Shown here: positions 42,372 through 54,044 of the stretch, piece after piece
Layout of the letters: every line of letters begins with the position of its first letter
How positions within the stretch are numbered: the first letter of the stretch is position 1
NCBI GenBank assembly: GCA_948474755.1
Contig: CAOLHI010001437.1
Location: forward strand, 1-64,000
Direction: 5' to 3'
Length of the DNA stretch: 64,000 nucleotides
From: Ctenosaura bakeri
Taxonomy: Eukaryota > Chordata > Lepidosauria > Squamata > Iguanidae
Translations under genes and position numbers: made by a program
Notes under the pieces: generated by a model
Seen by the model: only the letters and a program-made list of their open reading frames with translations
What the model was told of the DNA's origin: nothing
The model's database searches: none

Positions 42372-44639
42372 TATTCTGATCATGCAACAAATTACTTGTT
42401 AGGATTGCTGCAATCCTGAAAGTCACTTACTATCATTAATTGTTAGTATGGTATAACTGAAAATTACAGAAAAATCCTCCCTGATGATTACAATTCTAAG
42501 GGAACTGCTCTTCTCTTTGTTGGCTGCACAGAAGTAGCCACTCACTCAATCCCTCTCCTTTCCCATCCCACTATCCCTCAAACAATTGCTGCACATCTCA
42601 TGCCTGAGCACCTGCAGGCAGGCAGAGAATAACACCTGTTTCCTCGAAACTCTCTCCCAGCTCCTCTCCACTAAGCCAGTCCAAGTGTGCACCCTGTACT
42701 GCTGACTGGAGCAGACACCATGGCAAGCTGCCACCACCCCCATCCCCTCCCACTGACACCCTCATTCAGGTGTGGTGTTCCCTCTGGCTCCACCACAGCC
42801 TCTTTCATTTGGGCGGTGAATTGAGGAAGGCATAAAGGACAGGCTAACATAAAAATTATGTCGTTGCTGCTGCTACTGTAATTAGTGACCTGTGTCTTAA
42901 GTGCAACCTATGCTTTCAATGTGTCCCCTCCATTCCCTTCCAAGCTAGATCCTTGCCAGCTGCACAACAAATAGGAAGAGAAAAGATTAGGAAGGGTCAC
43001 AAGGGTGACTATTCATGTGACCCTACCTCCTCTCCCTTCGTCCTCCTATTGCACAGAGTGAGCCACTGCATATCCAATAATGAATAACAAGCAAAACCTC
43101 CATCAGGTTGCATTGAAAAGTAATGGATTGCAGTTATGGTCATTACAGACATTAAAAAAAAAGAAGAAGCACAGTTCTCACTGATCATTTCAAACAGGAA
43201 CTAATTGCCAAGGTACCCGATTACATGTTAGCATGTTATTTCCCAGCTCTGTTTACAATTCTAGCTGCTAACTGCCTGACCATTCACTTCCTCTCTTTCA
43301 TGTCATACTATGCAAAGCTGGTCTCCAAGTATGCCCCACGCAGCAGAGGAAGAAGGTGAAGGTCCAAGGAAGTACAGAGTTCCAGGGACCTGTAGCTATT
43401 GTCTTTCCTCTTGAATGTGGATCAAAAAAACTACACAGCCAGTGTTCTGGGTAAGAATTGCCATAGCAAACCTACCCTCCAAAATGAGCAGAGTGGCATC
43501 CTACATAGTTCTTGGATCATCCACTGCTGGCACATCCATGCTGGCTTTTATATTTATAGGATCCTTCGACAGATAGAATGAGATAGATACGGTACAAGTC
43601 TGTATTCCCATCCAAAATCAGCAACCATTTAATCTCTTGTACTAAGTAGCTCATTATCACACTCTTTTGGCATATCTTGCCCTCGCTGACAATAGGTTAA
43701 GCAGCAGGAGAAAACAAATGAACAATATAATGCAAAATGCTACATTCTGTTCAGTGTATTGTTTCCAGATTGCCACTTATTTTTACATTTTCTTTGGCAG
43801 ATCTTACAAGGATAAGCTCATTCCTTTTTAGGGCAAGGACTGAGAGGTCAGCAATGCAGTAATCACATTAGAGACATGTTTTCTCAATGAATGACATGGA
43901 GTCCTTCCCCACACTTATTTGTTTTACACACTGTTTGCAACATCCATTATTTGCAGTTAGTGACTAGAATCCTGCTGGTGACTTACGCCAGTGGAAGTCT
44001 CGCTTTATCTTTATTTGGCTGGGAAGGATTGGTAGCCCTGCTGATTGCCATACAGCTTGGGGGCTGGCAGAACAGCTGTACCACCAAAGAAGGAAGGCTT
44101 CCAATGTCATCAAAGCCCCTGTGGTCCCTTTTCCTCTGTCATTGAGCTGCTGCTACCTTCTCCACTTCCACTGGTATAGTTATGCCATCAATAGGACGTT
44201 GGCCATTGTTCACTTTTACCATAGTTTCATCTGCCACTTTGTATGGAGAGAGCCACTTACCACAATTATATGTAAATAGTCCTGCCATTTTTGTGGCTTA
44301 TAAAACATCATACAGTGGCACTGTCATGGAGTGAAATTTGATGGATTATATTTTACATTGTCACTGCTACTAGGATGAATAGTGGTTTTTAAGAACACAA
44401 AAACACTAAAACTGCATGGGTTCTATGTCTTTTATAAACCCAGACTTGCATATATGAGAGAGACCTAGCTCTATGCCTGTGTAGGTTGTGGAAATGACTG
44501 CAGAAAGAATGAGTGAATAACATGTATTGAATTTGTGAATGATGCTCCTTGCATGACATCCAAAAACAGGCATATGTAGGTGTAACCCTGAGCTGCACGC
44601 TTGTGTGCCACTTGTTTAATATGCTTTTAGTCTGTTTAA
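42372..44639. other. Gene-free stretch of about 2.3 kb
   Basis: I see no named repeat and no gene. Frames at 42546-42743 and 43891-44145 have no domain. Composition is ordinary. Confidence 0.4.
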
Positions 44640-44745
44640 ATGATTTCATTATTTTAAGTTGTTTAAACTGATTTTATTGCATGTTGTCCAGAGGCTATAT
44701 GATGTAGAGTGGGATATAAATATTAAAATAAACAAATAAAATAAC
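44640..44745 (+). repeat. L2-type LINE 3'-tail remnant
   Basis: GATTTTATTGCATGTTGTCC, GTAGAGTGGGATATAAATAT and an AAATAAA tail are the characteristic 3' end, with the GGGATATAAAT motif. Confidence 0.55.
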
Positions 44746-44894
44746 AGGTTTCCAATCATCATCATCATTCATTCATTAACTCATTTATATATTCGTTTTC
44801 ATTAATTCATTTATATTCTTTCTTCCAATAATAGGACTCAAAGTGGCTTACTGCATATCTTTAAAAAATGTGGAACAGTAATAATTGTAACTCA

Positions 44895-45117
44895 GGCATC
44901 TTTCACATTATTTCAAACAGTCCTTCACTGTTTTATAGTGCTCACTTTACCTGCCATCACTCCATTCTATGAAATGCTGGGATTTCTAGTTTCATGAGGT
45001 ATTTAGAGTTCTCTGCGAGAAAGGGGTGCATTGTCAAACTACAGACCGCAGGATTCCATAGAATGCAACCAAGGCAGTTAAAGTGCTAACAAAGAACTGT
45101 GTAGTATGAAAGGGGTG
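44895..45117. mobile_element. Palindromic MITE, family B (diverged)
   Basis: Left arm GGCATCTTTCACATTATTTC with TTTATAGTGCTCACTTTACC. Right arm GGCAGTTAAAGTGCTAACAA and GTAGTATGAAAGGGGTG. The centre has GCTGGGATTTCTAGTTTCA and CAAACTACAGACCGCAGG. Confidence 0.7.
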
Positions 45118-45839
45118 TTAGTGTATGTCTTGTAATCAGTCTTGGTAAGATACACATTTTAAGGAGTTTCATCACCTACCCATTCCCCAAGTGCTCAAGG
45201 TATTATTATTTTTCACCATTCCATACAAATTCTGTGCATTAAGTAAAGCTCTCATCTTCTCCTCTCCATGCCTTTATGATAGAAAAGAGTTAACTGAATA
45301 TAAACGTTCATATCAAGTCACAGGTATTGATTTTTCCAAGCTGGTAAATGAACACACTTTATCTCCAGTGTGGGACTGAATTCTGTGTGGCATACTTTGC
45401 TCCATTTTCATAACAATGTAGGAACAGTGACCTTTTTTTCATCTGGGGATCCATTAAAAATGAAGAGGATCATCTCCCAAAGCAGGAATGATGGCACCAC
45501 TTCAAAATAATACCAGCAAAGCCAGTGGAGGTTACTGGGGTTTAGGAAAGGTTACCAAGAGCTCAGGTAGCCTACCAGGCAGCCTCCAAGAAATCACAGC
45601 AGCACATTCCAATGTTTCCATGGCATTGCTGCTCCTTCTTCAGAATCTGCCTTTGGTGGAACACAAAGTTAAGCTTTTCTTCCCATCATCATTTCACCTC
45701 TTGCCACATGCTTGTGGGGATGTGGCCTTTATTGGAATTCAGGCCCAGTTTTGGGTTTAATAAATGAAGGGCAAGAACATCCTATTAAAATCCTATAACA
45801 CCAGTTCTCCAACCAGAATGTAGTAATATGGCATTATTC
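45118..45839. other. Gene-free stretch
   Basis: No repeat recognised. A 90-codon plus frame (45488-45760) has no known motif. Confidence 0.35.
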
Positions 45840-46060
45840 AAACTTTTCTGAATTGTAATGTAGTTTTCAGATTTAAGAAAGATGCATAAGAAAAATACAC
45901 ACAGTAGAGAAAAAGAACACAAAATGCACACAATTGGCAAATATGCACAAAAATGCCTCTTATTAGTGGAAAATGTGCCTGAAAGCACTTTTTTTTTTAG
46001 AAAAATGGCTTGCAAAAATGCACATATTTAGAAAAACGTGTACAAAATGCATGCGGGCTG
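45840..46060. repeat. AT-rich block with TGCACA/AAAATG motifs
   Basis: Recurring words AAATGCACACAATTGG, AATATGCACAAAAATGCC and TTGCAAAAATGCACATAT resemble the block at 2400-2830. Possibly the interior of an old DNA transposon. Confidence 0.4.
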
Positions 46061-46234
46061 AATCCAACATTAGTCCCAACTAGAGTAAACCCACTGAAAC
46101 TAATAGGAGTTGTTAGGCAAGCAAAGAACTGTTTTATTCCAGCAGCCCTTGCGTTGCTGGAATAGTTGACTGGTTGCTGAAGAAAAGAGTTTTATGAGGG
46201 TGGCTTATATTCTGGACCATGAGTTTCCAAATTT

Positions 46235-46400
46235 GTAAATTGTTTTTAATGTGGCTGAGTTTTTAAAATTCTATTTCTTTGCTTTTAATACTATATCCTT
46301 TGTGGTTTTGCTGCAACTGTGGTTTTTTTTAAAAAAATCATGTTGTTGCCTGCTTTGCATCCCAGTATGGGTGAATAGGCAGGATATAGTCTTTTAAAAA
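46235..46400 (+). repeat. L2-type LINE 3'-end remnant
   Basis: AAATTGTTTTTAATGTGGC, TTGCTGCAACTGTGG and GTATGGGTGAATAGGCAGGA then GGATATAG follow the L2 3' end order. Short and diverged. Confidence 0.5.
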
Positions 46401-46476
46401 ATAAGTTATCATTTTGTGTCATTCTCATGGATTTCTGTGGGTCTGCTCTTATTGAGACTAAACTTGCCTTGGACAT

Positions 46477-46656
46477 AGCCATTTCCGCACTAGACTGTTA
46501 TAGCGCTATTATTCCACTTTCAACATCCTACGGAATCTTGGGGTTTGTGGTTCCGGGAGGGGCTGGCCAGCCCCTCCCAGAACCGCAAACCCCAGGATAC
46601 CGTAGGATGTTGAAAGTGGAATAGTAGCGCTATAACAGTCTAGTGCGGAAATGGCC
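46477..46656. mobile_element. Near-perfect palindromic MITE, family A (youngest copy)
   Basis: Two ~89-bp arms meet at a GGCTGGCCAGCC centre. The ends are AGCCATTTCCGCACTAGACT and, inverted, AGTCTAGTGCGGAAATGGCC. The arms differ at only a handful of positions, so each strand shows nearly the same open frame (46427-46624 plus, 46509-46721 minus). The 3-bp TSD is ambiguous (ATA or CAT, depending on one base). Confidence 0.92.
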
Positions 46657-47463
46657 ATAATAGTGTTAACTGTGGAAAAGTGCACATGAAAATGCACTTT
46701 TCTTACAGACTTTAAAACCAATTGGAAACCAATGCAGATTTAGAACAGGAAAAATTTAACAGATGAAAAATGAGAAAGTAAGCAGAAGTACATCTTGACA
46801 GATCTAACTAACTTGGGTAGGGAGTAGTTGGTTTGAGATATAAGTTGGCCCTCTGTCAGGGTCTCTTCAACATTGGTGGGTCTGGACGGGTTTGTGTGAT
46901 CCTCGTCATGGCAGGCAGCTACACCAGCAATTTTCCACAGTGTCCCAAAGGAAGTTAGGACTCTCACAACTGCCTAAGGAAACTTGTTAGGTCTGGTTCT
47001 GACCAACACACCATGACATATCAGCTCACCTGCTTGTCTGGTTGTGTAATAGGCAACAAATGAAGACTGGGATATTCTTAGGTAGGAGAAATAATTTATT
47101 GTGGTTCCGTAAGGCTACTTTTACAAATAGTTAAGGTATGTTTCAAATAAGAAAGGCAAGCTTTTTTTGTATATCAGCTTGTTCTGAACATGTTTTATAT
47201 TATAGTTCTGAGTCAATTTACTCAGAAATAAGTCCTGATTGGCATGGAACTTACTCCCTAATTGTGTGTGCTTATGTGAAATCCTAAATATGTTCATTTG
47301 GAAATAAGTAATGTGTTACCAGAACTCAGGAAACTCTACTTAAATTTAAGTAGTTTTCTGCCAATTAGTTACTCTGTTTCCCCAATGAGGCTTAACAAGG
47401 TAATCGTATTCACTCTCAGACATAGAAAATAACTAGTTTCCTCTCCCGCTCCCCCAACACGTA
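46657..47463. other. Gene-free stretch
   Basis: TCTGAGTCAATTTACTCAGA near 47205 with GGAACTTACTCCCTA is reminiscent of a common reptile repeat but too short to classify. No gene. Confidence 0.35.
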
Positions 47464-47665
47464 GGCTATTTCTGCATTACACGGTTATCTTGCTATTATT
47501 CCACTTTCAACATCCTATGGAAACCTGGGGTTTGCAGTTTAGGGATGGACATTTAGAATTCTCAGCCAGAGAGCTCTTTGGAGTCAGTAAGCTATCAACC
47601 CCAGAATTCCACAGGATGTTGAAAGTGGAATAATAGCATTATAACAATGTAGTGCAGAAATGGCC
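47464..47665. mobile_element. Palindromic MITE, family A
   Basis: Ends GGCTATTTCTGCATTACACG and, inverted, TGTAGTGCAGAAATGGCC. Arms carry CTTTCAACATCCTATGG and CACAGGATGTTGAAAGTGG. Flanking trinucleotides GTA and TTA differ by one base. Confidence 0.82.
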
Positions 47666-48869
47666 TTAGTAGCACTCACCCTTGCTGTGGTGGAATTAGT
47701 AAGACAATTTTCTTTGTTATTCATTTCGGGAGTTGCTTTCAAGAGGAGGAGGAAAATCACATGGTTTAGTGCTGCTTTGTTGTGTTTAAAGGAAGCATCT
47801 CTGGGTCCAAATATAGACCTTATGGTCTACTAATGATCTTTCTAGGTCACACTTCATTTCTATGTGAGTAGGAGGTAGAAGTGGTAGCTATTCCACAGTG
47901 CAAAATGTTCTACATAGGCTCAGAGGCACTCAGAATATTTCTGATTAAAATTTTTCTGGCCTTGATTGACTATCTACATAGCTACCTACAATGTCTGCCA
48001 ACAGCAAGGAACATGTCATTTTTTATTCACTTTTTTCAATCCAGATAAATAATAAATTGTGTTTGAAGAGTATTACCTGGAATCAAGAGAAGGGAAAAGC
48101 TGGCCCTTGGACCCCTGATGCCATAGCTTCCTCACTGCCCCCTATTTTAATTGTTTGGGGGGGATTTTGGGGGGATTTTCACCTGAAACCATACAGAAAG
48201 CCTCCCAAATATGGAAAAAAAATGTCCAAAACACTCCTACCTGACACCATCCCTCTCAGAACACATCACCAGCTAAAATATATGTTTTTAACAGAGTCTC
48301 CTCCAAAATGGTGAGAAGTGACCTACCTTCATTTAGAATTGCCACTTTGACAGGGAGTCTGAATAAAAGTTGAGGCATTTTGGATCCTGGGCAGAGTCCA
48401 GCCTAAGGCAGAGTTGAGGGCATTGGCTCCTGTCCCCCATTGCAGCTGCCACATCAGGCTGCAGTGTAAAGAAAAGAGAATTTTCTGAGTAAACATGTTT
48501 GCCATGGATTGATGGAAATAAGCAGCAATGTCATAAAGTTTGATGTTGTTTGGGGTATGGCTACCCATTCCTTTGCTAAACTGCATCATGGTGAAAAGTA
48601 AGAAAAAGAGGGCTCTATTTTTTTTCTTAAATGTTCTTCAATTTTAAGATGGGCAACTCAGGAGTAAGTTTGCATCCTGAATGTTTGCTTTTTCAGCTGG
48701 AGAATGGATGTCTACTGAGTGCTAGGGGGAGAATCAGAAAGCAGAGAAAGAGAGAAGGCAGAAAATAGGTTTCTTGCTTCTTCCTTTTTAAAAATTTATT
48801 TAAAGACCCCATCAACCACTACCTGCCTCCCTCCAACTTGAAAAGCTTTGTTCACACATTTTATGAATC
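47666..48869. other. Gene-free stretch
   Basis: No gene or named repeat. A G-run pattern (GGGGGGATTTTGGGGGGATT, 48157-48177) is the only local oddity. Confidence 0.35.
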
Positions 48870-49260
48870 TTTTTCAATTATCCTCTTAGCTATACAAGTG
48901 GAAACTTCAGCACATACAACCTCCCAGCAAAGTGCAAACATCAGTCTTTTCTTATTAAGCTGAAGCTGAAATGTTCATAGCCTCTTTAAAAAGAGGGAAG
49001 TGTCCATGCGGCGGTGAAGGAGGTAAAAATGCAGTAATTGTCCAAGCCTTTCAAGACAGAAAATTGTACAGTGAAGAAGAGAGGACTTTTTCCCTTTACA
49101 GCAAATTGCGAAACCAGTGCAGTGAGACTCAATTAACCAGTTTATTTTTAGGTGCACAGAGAAAGTTTGCACCCCATTCCTGCAGGTCTGTTCAAAACAC
49201 TTCAGGATACAAAAGAGAATTGGACACCCTTGTCCATTTCCTCTTATTGCGACCACTATA
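48870..49260. promoter_or_regulatory. Candidate conserved non-coding element (weak)
   Basis: Repeat-poor DNA with TTTTTCAATTATCCTCTTAG, CAGTAATTGTCCAAGCC and GACTCAATTAACCAG. Chance open frames cross it on both strands. Called only because it lacks repeat signatures and has AT-core motifs. Confidence 0.2.
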
Positions 49261-49399
49261 AAAATTCTCCATTCCTTCCAGCACACATGTTTCTGCCACC
49301 TCATATATTATTTTATTTTTATTACTCACCTGTATATGGAAAAGGGGGAAACAAACCTTTCTTATCACAGAAGAGAAACTAGGATGACAAGAAAATGTG

Positions 49400-49487
49400 C
49401 TGCTTTGGGTCCCATATTGGGAGAAAGGTAGGACATAAATCATTTAAATAAGTAAGTAAGTAAATAAATAAATAAATAAATAATCAG
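49400..49487 (+). repeat. L2-type LINE 3' tail with (AAAT)n
   Basis: GGGAGAAAGGTAGGACATAAA followed by AAGTAAGTAAGTAAATAAAT tetranucleotides is the L2-like 3' tail. Confidence 0.65.
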
Positions 49488-49550
49488 ACTTTCCCTATTG
49501 ACTTGGGATCCATAGGTTATACAGCACAATAGGAAGAGAGCTGTTGCTGG

Positions 49551-49742
49551 GTTTTTGTTGTTATTTTGTGCCTTCAGGTTGATTCTGAACTATTGTGACT
49601 CTACCCTAGGGTCTTCCTGGCAAGATTTGTTCAGAAGAGATTCTTCTAAGGCTGAAAGAGTAGGACTTTCCTGAGGTCACGCAGTAGGCTTGCATGGGTT
49701 AGCAGAGATTGGAACCCTAGTCTTCCAGAGTTGTAGTCTACT
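49551..49742 (-). mobile_element. tRNA-derived SINE (family A), reverse orientation
   Basis: Read on minus: box B region GGGTTCCAATCTC, body GTGACCTCAGGAAAGTCC, AACAAATCTTGCCAGGAAG and a tail CAGAATCAACCTGAAGGCAC with AACAAC. It directly adjoins the CR1 3' end at 49746. Confidence 0.75.
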
Positions 49743-49745
49743 AGA

Positions 49746-50836
49746 AATCATAGAATCGTAGAGTTGGAAGAGACCACAGGGTCCATCCAGTCCAACCCCC
49801 TTCCATGCAGAAACACACATCAAAGTACTTCCAACAGATGGCCATCCAGCATCTGCTTAAAAACTTCCAAAGAAGAAGACTCCACCATACTCCGAGGCAA
49901 CATATTCCACTGCCAGACAGCTCTGACCATCAGGAAGTTCTTCCTGAGGTTCAGGTGGAATCTCCTTTCCTGCAGCTTGAATCCAGTGCTCTTTGTCCTA
50001 GTTTCTGGAGCAGCAGAAAACAAGCTCACCCCCTCCTTGACATGACATCCCTTCAAATATTTAAACATGGCTGTCATGTCCCCTCTTAACCGTCTCTTCT
50101 GCAGACCAAACATACCCATCTCCCTAAGGCGTTCTTCATAGGGCATGGCTTCCAGACCCTTCACCATTTTGGTCACCCTCCTCTGGACACGTTCCAGCTT
50201 GTTGATATTCTTCTTGAATTGAGGTGCCCAGGACTGGACACAGTATTCCAAATGAGGCCTAACCAATGCAGAATAGAGTGGTACCATTACCTCCCTCAAT
50301 CTAGACACCATACTCCTATTGATGCAATCAAGAATTGCACTGGCTTTCTTGATTGCTGCATCACACTGCTGACTCATGTTCAGCTTGTGATCCACCAAGA
50401 CTCCTAGATCCCTTTCACATGTACTGTTATCTAGCCATGTGCCCCATCCTATATTTGTGCATTCCATTTTTTCTGTCTATGTGTAGGACTTTACATTTTT
50501 CTCTGTTGACATTCATTTTTTTGGCTTTGGCCCAGTTCTCCAATCTGTCAAGGTCATTTTGAATTTTGATCCTGTCCTCTGGCTATTAGCAACCCCTCCA
50601 ATTTGATGTCATCTGCAAATTTGATCAGCATGCCCTCTACTCCTTCATCTAAGTCATTGATGAAGATGTTGAATAGCACTGGGCACTTCTCTCCAGGATG
50701 AAAAGCAGCCATTGGTGAGCACCATTTGGGTTCAGTCAGTCATCCAGTTACAAATCCATCTAACAGTTGCCCTGTCCAGCCCGCATTTTACTAGCTTCTT
50801 TGCAAGAATGTCATGGGGAACTTTGTCAAAGGCCTT
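49746..50836 (-). pseudogene. CR1 LINE: RT C-terminal half and complete 3' end
   Basis: The largest CR1 in the window. The minus strand retains, from the 5' side, KAFDKVPHDILAKKLVKCGL and ATVRWICNW (RT thumb-side motifs), then after a break RDLGVLVDHKLNMSQQCD, LVRPHLEYCVQSWAPQFKK, RRLRGDMTAMFKYLKGC and VRAVWQWNMLPRSMVESSSL. An open frame covers 49820-50467. The 3' terminus is intact, seen on plus as AATCATAGAATCGTAGAG, matching the short direct repeats that end CR1. Catalytic YADD and endonuclease regions are missing. A deletion removed the CR1 part normally between about 50580 and 50690. Confidence 0.93.
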
Positions 50837-51184
50837 ACATAGTATAGGGATAAATTGAACTACTAATCTTTCTTTTCTCTTTGTGAGATAAGCATTTTTT
50901 TTAATGTCTGGGAATTTAACGGGGGAAATTCTAATACGTGGGGGAACCCCAATATGTTCTGTTGAATGAGTGAAAGAACAAAGATCCATTATCGTGAAGT
51001 AGATCACAGATTGCCCTTGTAGGCTTAAAGAGCCCCTGCGGACAATGGATTCAGTGGGACTTCTTCCCTGAATGTATCTCCCAGCTGTCATCAATGCTGT
51101 GGCCCATTTATTTTCATATTCCATCTTGGCCCAATCCACACCAAGATGTTTCACCTGCAGCTTCTTATTCTCATCATTGCTTTC
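50837..51184 (-). other. Open reading frame of unknown origin upstream of CR1
   Basis: In the same minus frame as the CR1 remnant, and open from 51184 (just after TGA and TAA codons at 51185-51190) until the CR1 junction near 50836. It encodes about 116 residues that I do not recognise, including NKKLQVKHLGVDWAKMEYEN and GRYIQGRSPTESIVRRG. The first third looks protein-like: mixed charged and hydrophobic residues, no low complexity. There is no ATG at its start and no splice site was verified. It could be an exon or processed-pseudogene piece, part of an unrecognised element, or chance. Confidence 0.3.
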
Positions 51185-51272
51185 TTATCAGTTGCTTGAA
51201 GAAGTCAACTGAGGAATCAGTATGAGCAAGGACCAGGAATGAAAGATATTCTCTTTTAGAAGAACTACCCAG

Positions 51273-51641
51273 TAGGGATGGAAGAAATATTCACAAATGA
51301 TCAAGCAATGGTTGTATGTCCAGAAATACTGATGAAGAAAATCCTAGATCGGTGAAAACCTTTGTAATTTGAGACACACTCTGTGTTTAAAAAAATAATG
51401 TACCTTTTTTGTGCAGAAAATAACATTTCTGCATACAAAACCATTTCCATCACAGAAAGCAGTATTTTTTTCTCATAAAACTACTTTTCTGCATGCAAAA
51501 CACGTTTTCTGAAAGTTTCCTGCACCCAGAAACAGCATTTGTTTTCTTCCACAAAATAAGTCCCAAACTGTGAACAGATAGTTTTCTAATACTTTTTCAC
51601 AGAAAGTAGAAAGTGGCAAAATTTTTCATTCCCCATTCCTA
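51273..51641. mobile_element. Probable hAT-type element with AT-rich interior
   Basis: TAGGGATGGAAGAAATATTC at the left and TTCCCCATTCCTA at the right are inverted, and resemble the ends of the element at 54045-54899. The interior is dense in TTTTCTGCATGCAAAAC and GTGCAGAAAAT words. The flanks (CTACCCAG / TGTCCAGT) match only with a one-base shift, so the TSD is not secure. Confidence 0.55.
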
Positions 51642-52562
51642 TGTCCAGTACAACTGTTTGAATAATTTCTGTTTAAATTCCAATAATTCTCTTTAAATTT
51701 GATTTTCTCCATATATATGAACAGATATGAATTATTACCCAAAACTGAGTCTTCTTTTTGGGTGATTCATTTTCTCTTCGGGAGGGGGGATGCATTAGTA
51801 ACTCTGAGGTTACTCCTGACTCCATTCCTCAAAACAAGTGCATGATGAACTCAAAGCAGGTAATGACCTTTGGGGCAGAAAGCGTGATTCATATATTAAA
51901 ACAAACTTACACACAAATATACTGTATCCTATGTATACAGAAAGATGATACATGGGGTTAAAAAAAGGCTTTCTCCAGCCCTTTGGTTCTCACTGTCTGT
52001 GTCTAGCTTAGTAGCTACTAAATCCTATATTCAGGGGATCCAGTCTTCTTTCTCCTTTTCCTGCTACTTTTGTAAGATCTGTGGATTGGGGCCAGTGCTC
52101 CTGGATTAATGACATTAAATTTAAATAGCAGTGAGTTCACCATTCAACAACCTTTTCCACGAAGATGTCAGTGGGGGCAAAGTAGCAGTTACAGCTTCCT
52201 ACAGAGTATCCAGAAGGTGCTGTTCCTACAAGCGTCTTGGCGGTGAATTATTTATGGACAACAGAAGGCCAGTAGTGCTTGCCAAGTTATTAGATTTATA
52301 ACTAGCTCTTCTGGGCCTATTGCCGTAGGTGTGTGTATTGTGCGTAGTCATCTGTGTGGGTGAGGGCATTCACACTTTCATATCTACATTCACCATTTGT
52401 TTCAGATTTAGATTGCTTCACATTTTCTTAAAAGAGGTTTAGGATACATGCATATCTAATACAACTGATACCGTTAACCACATCTTCCAGTACATACTTA
52501 GATATGCATAAGTATATTCATAAAATAGTTTTAAATGTGCTTAGTTTTTTTTTTGATTGTAC
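51642..52562. other. Gene-free stretch
   Basis: No repeat or gene recognised. Confidence 0.4.
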
Positions 52563-53465
52563 TGTTACTGCAGGTTAGGCCTCCTTGGAGATAGCATAAA
52601 AATATCATTTTTATATCAATAACTTGGCTCTCTTCCACCACCCCTCTCCATGTGTTTCTGAGGCCCCTGGACAAGCACAGAACTAGGCTCGGCCATCAAA
52701 CGCTGCAATATCCCAAAACAATACAGGTAGACCAGAAATAGCCAGATCACCGCTTTAGGAGACCTCTCTGCAAACACCCTTATTATGTATGCACACTCTT
52801 TACAAAGGACTCCCTGCCCCGAGCAGGCAACTTAGCAAGCTGAATACTCAACTGCCAAGCACTGAGCATTTGCATACTGTCTACCTCTTTGTTAATTCGG
52901 ACTTAATCATGCTAAATTTTGACCTTTCCAAAGCTTTGTCTCACATCCGAAACTCACTGTTTTCCCCAAGTATGGAATAGCCTGCAGTTACATTTCTCCC
53001 TATAAAAACCCCTGATTCTGAGACCTTCCTCGGATCGCTCCGGACTTCCATCCAGCCTTGCTGCTGCTTTGTTTGGCGAGCTGTCCCCTCAGTTCCATGT
53101 ACTGAGACTCCATACCAACGAACTCAATCTGCTGACTATCCAGGCTTCAGGACAGGTTTCATATCACCCAAATCTACTATCCCTCTGAAAAATCCCTCTA
53201 TACCACTCCAACCTTTATTTTCCTCAGGTACTTGTGTGATTGCGTGCTGCATACACTGCATGTCTGTATTTAATAAAATCTCAATTATTCTTAACTTGGT
53301 GTGCTCCTTGGCTTGGCCTGACCCCGTAGACACTGGGTAAAAGATTCGGCTGCATTGCCCTGCCTCTTGCATTGCTAACTTGTGCTCTAGCTAATTTCCC
53401 CAAACTTAGTTAATTGAGAGTGCATATAGGTGTCCCTTCTGGGACCCCCAGTAAACAGAGTAACA
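52563..53465 (+). mobile_element. Solo LTR of an endogenous retrovirus (same family as 3396-4368)
   Basis: A 903-bp block beginning TGTTACTG and ending GAGTAACA, flanked by an exact 4-bp TSD GTAC (52559-52562, 53466-53469). It has a TATA box (TATAAAA at 53001-53007) and an AATAAA signal (53272-53277). The end GGGACCCCCAGTAAACAGAG parallels the end of the other LTR, and the block after the TATA box (CTGATTCTGAGACC, CTCGGATCGCTCCGG, CTTCCATCCAGCCTTGCTGC) is shared. No internal viral sequence or partner LTR. Orientation is opposite to the first copy. Confidence 0.88.
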
Positions 53466-54036
53466 GTACCCTTACTGTGTTTCACAGCTAAGTAAACTTG
53501 AGGCATACAATTACTGGTGAGCTGAAGACAGAGAAACAATTTGTACCATAAGCAAGCCACATTCATACTGAACTTTGGACAGGTTCATGTCATTTTCTTC
53601 TTGCATAGAGGCATCCTTAATTGTGTCCCAAACTATTACAATGGTGCAAGTTCCAGTGATTCCTTAAATAGCTCTTTTAGGGACAAGATTTTTATGACAG
53701 AAGAAAATGCTTATGGGCTCTTAGGTCATTTTTAATGTAAATGTAAGTAACACAGTAGCAGTGAATTCAAGTATCATTCTACTCACTGGATTTATTTTCA
53801 GCATGGTACAAGGGATGAAGACCAAGAAGTGTTGGTTACAGGGAAAAGACAGAGAGGAAGAGGCCCTTAAATGTTTAAACCAGAAGCTGGAATGGCTTTT
53901 CCAAGCTTTAGTTTACAGCAGGATGCCTTGGTGAGGGGGAAGGAATTTTAAAGTTTTCAGTCTTTATAGTGCTGTGCAAAAGAACTTGTGGTCCAGAATA
54001 TAATGGCAGGAAGCAGTTAGGGTGATGGAGGAAAGT
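53466..54036. other. Gene-free stretch
   Basis: No feature recognised. Confidence 0.35.
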
Positions 54037-54044
54037 GAATAAAG

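Noticed and set aside
41781..42426. Long open frames on both strands (212 and 163 codons)
   Set aside because: Explained by the tandem-repeat interior of a Tigger-like element; no domain.
52789..52980. Small open frame in the LTR
   Set aside because: Falls in the upstream part of a solo LTR with no viral gene content.
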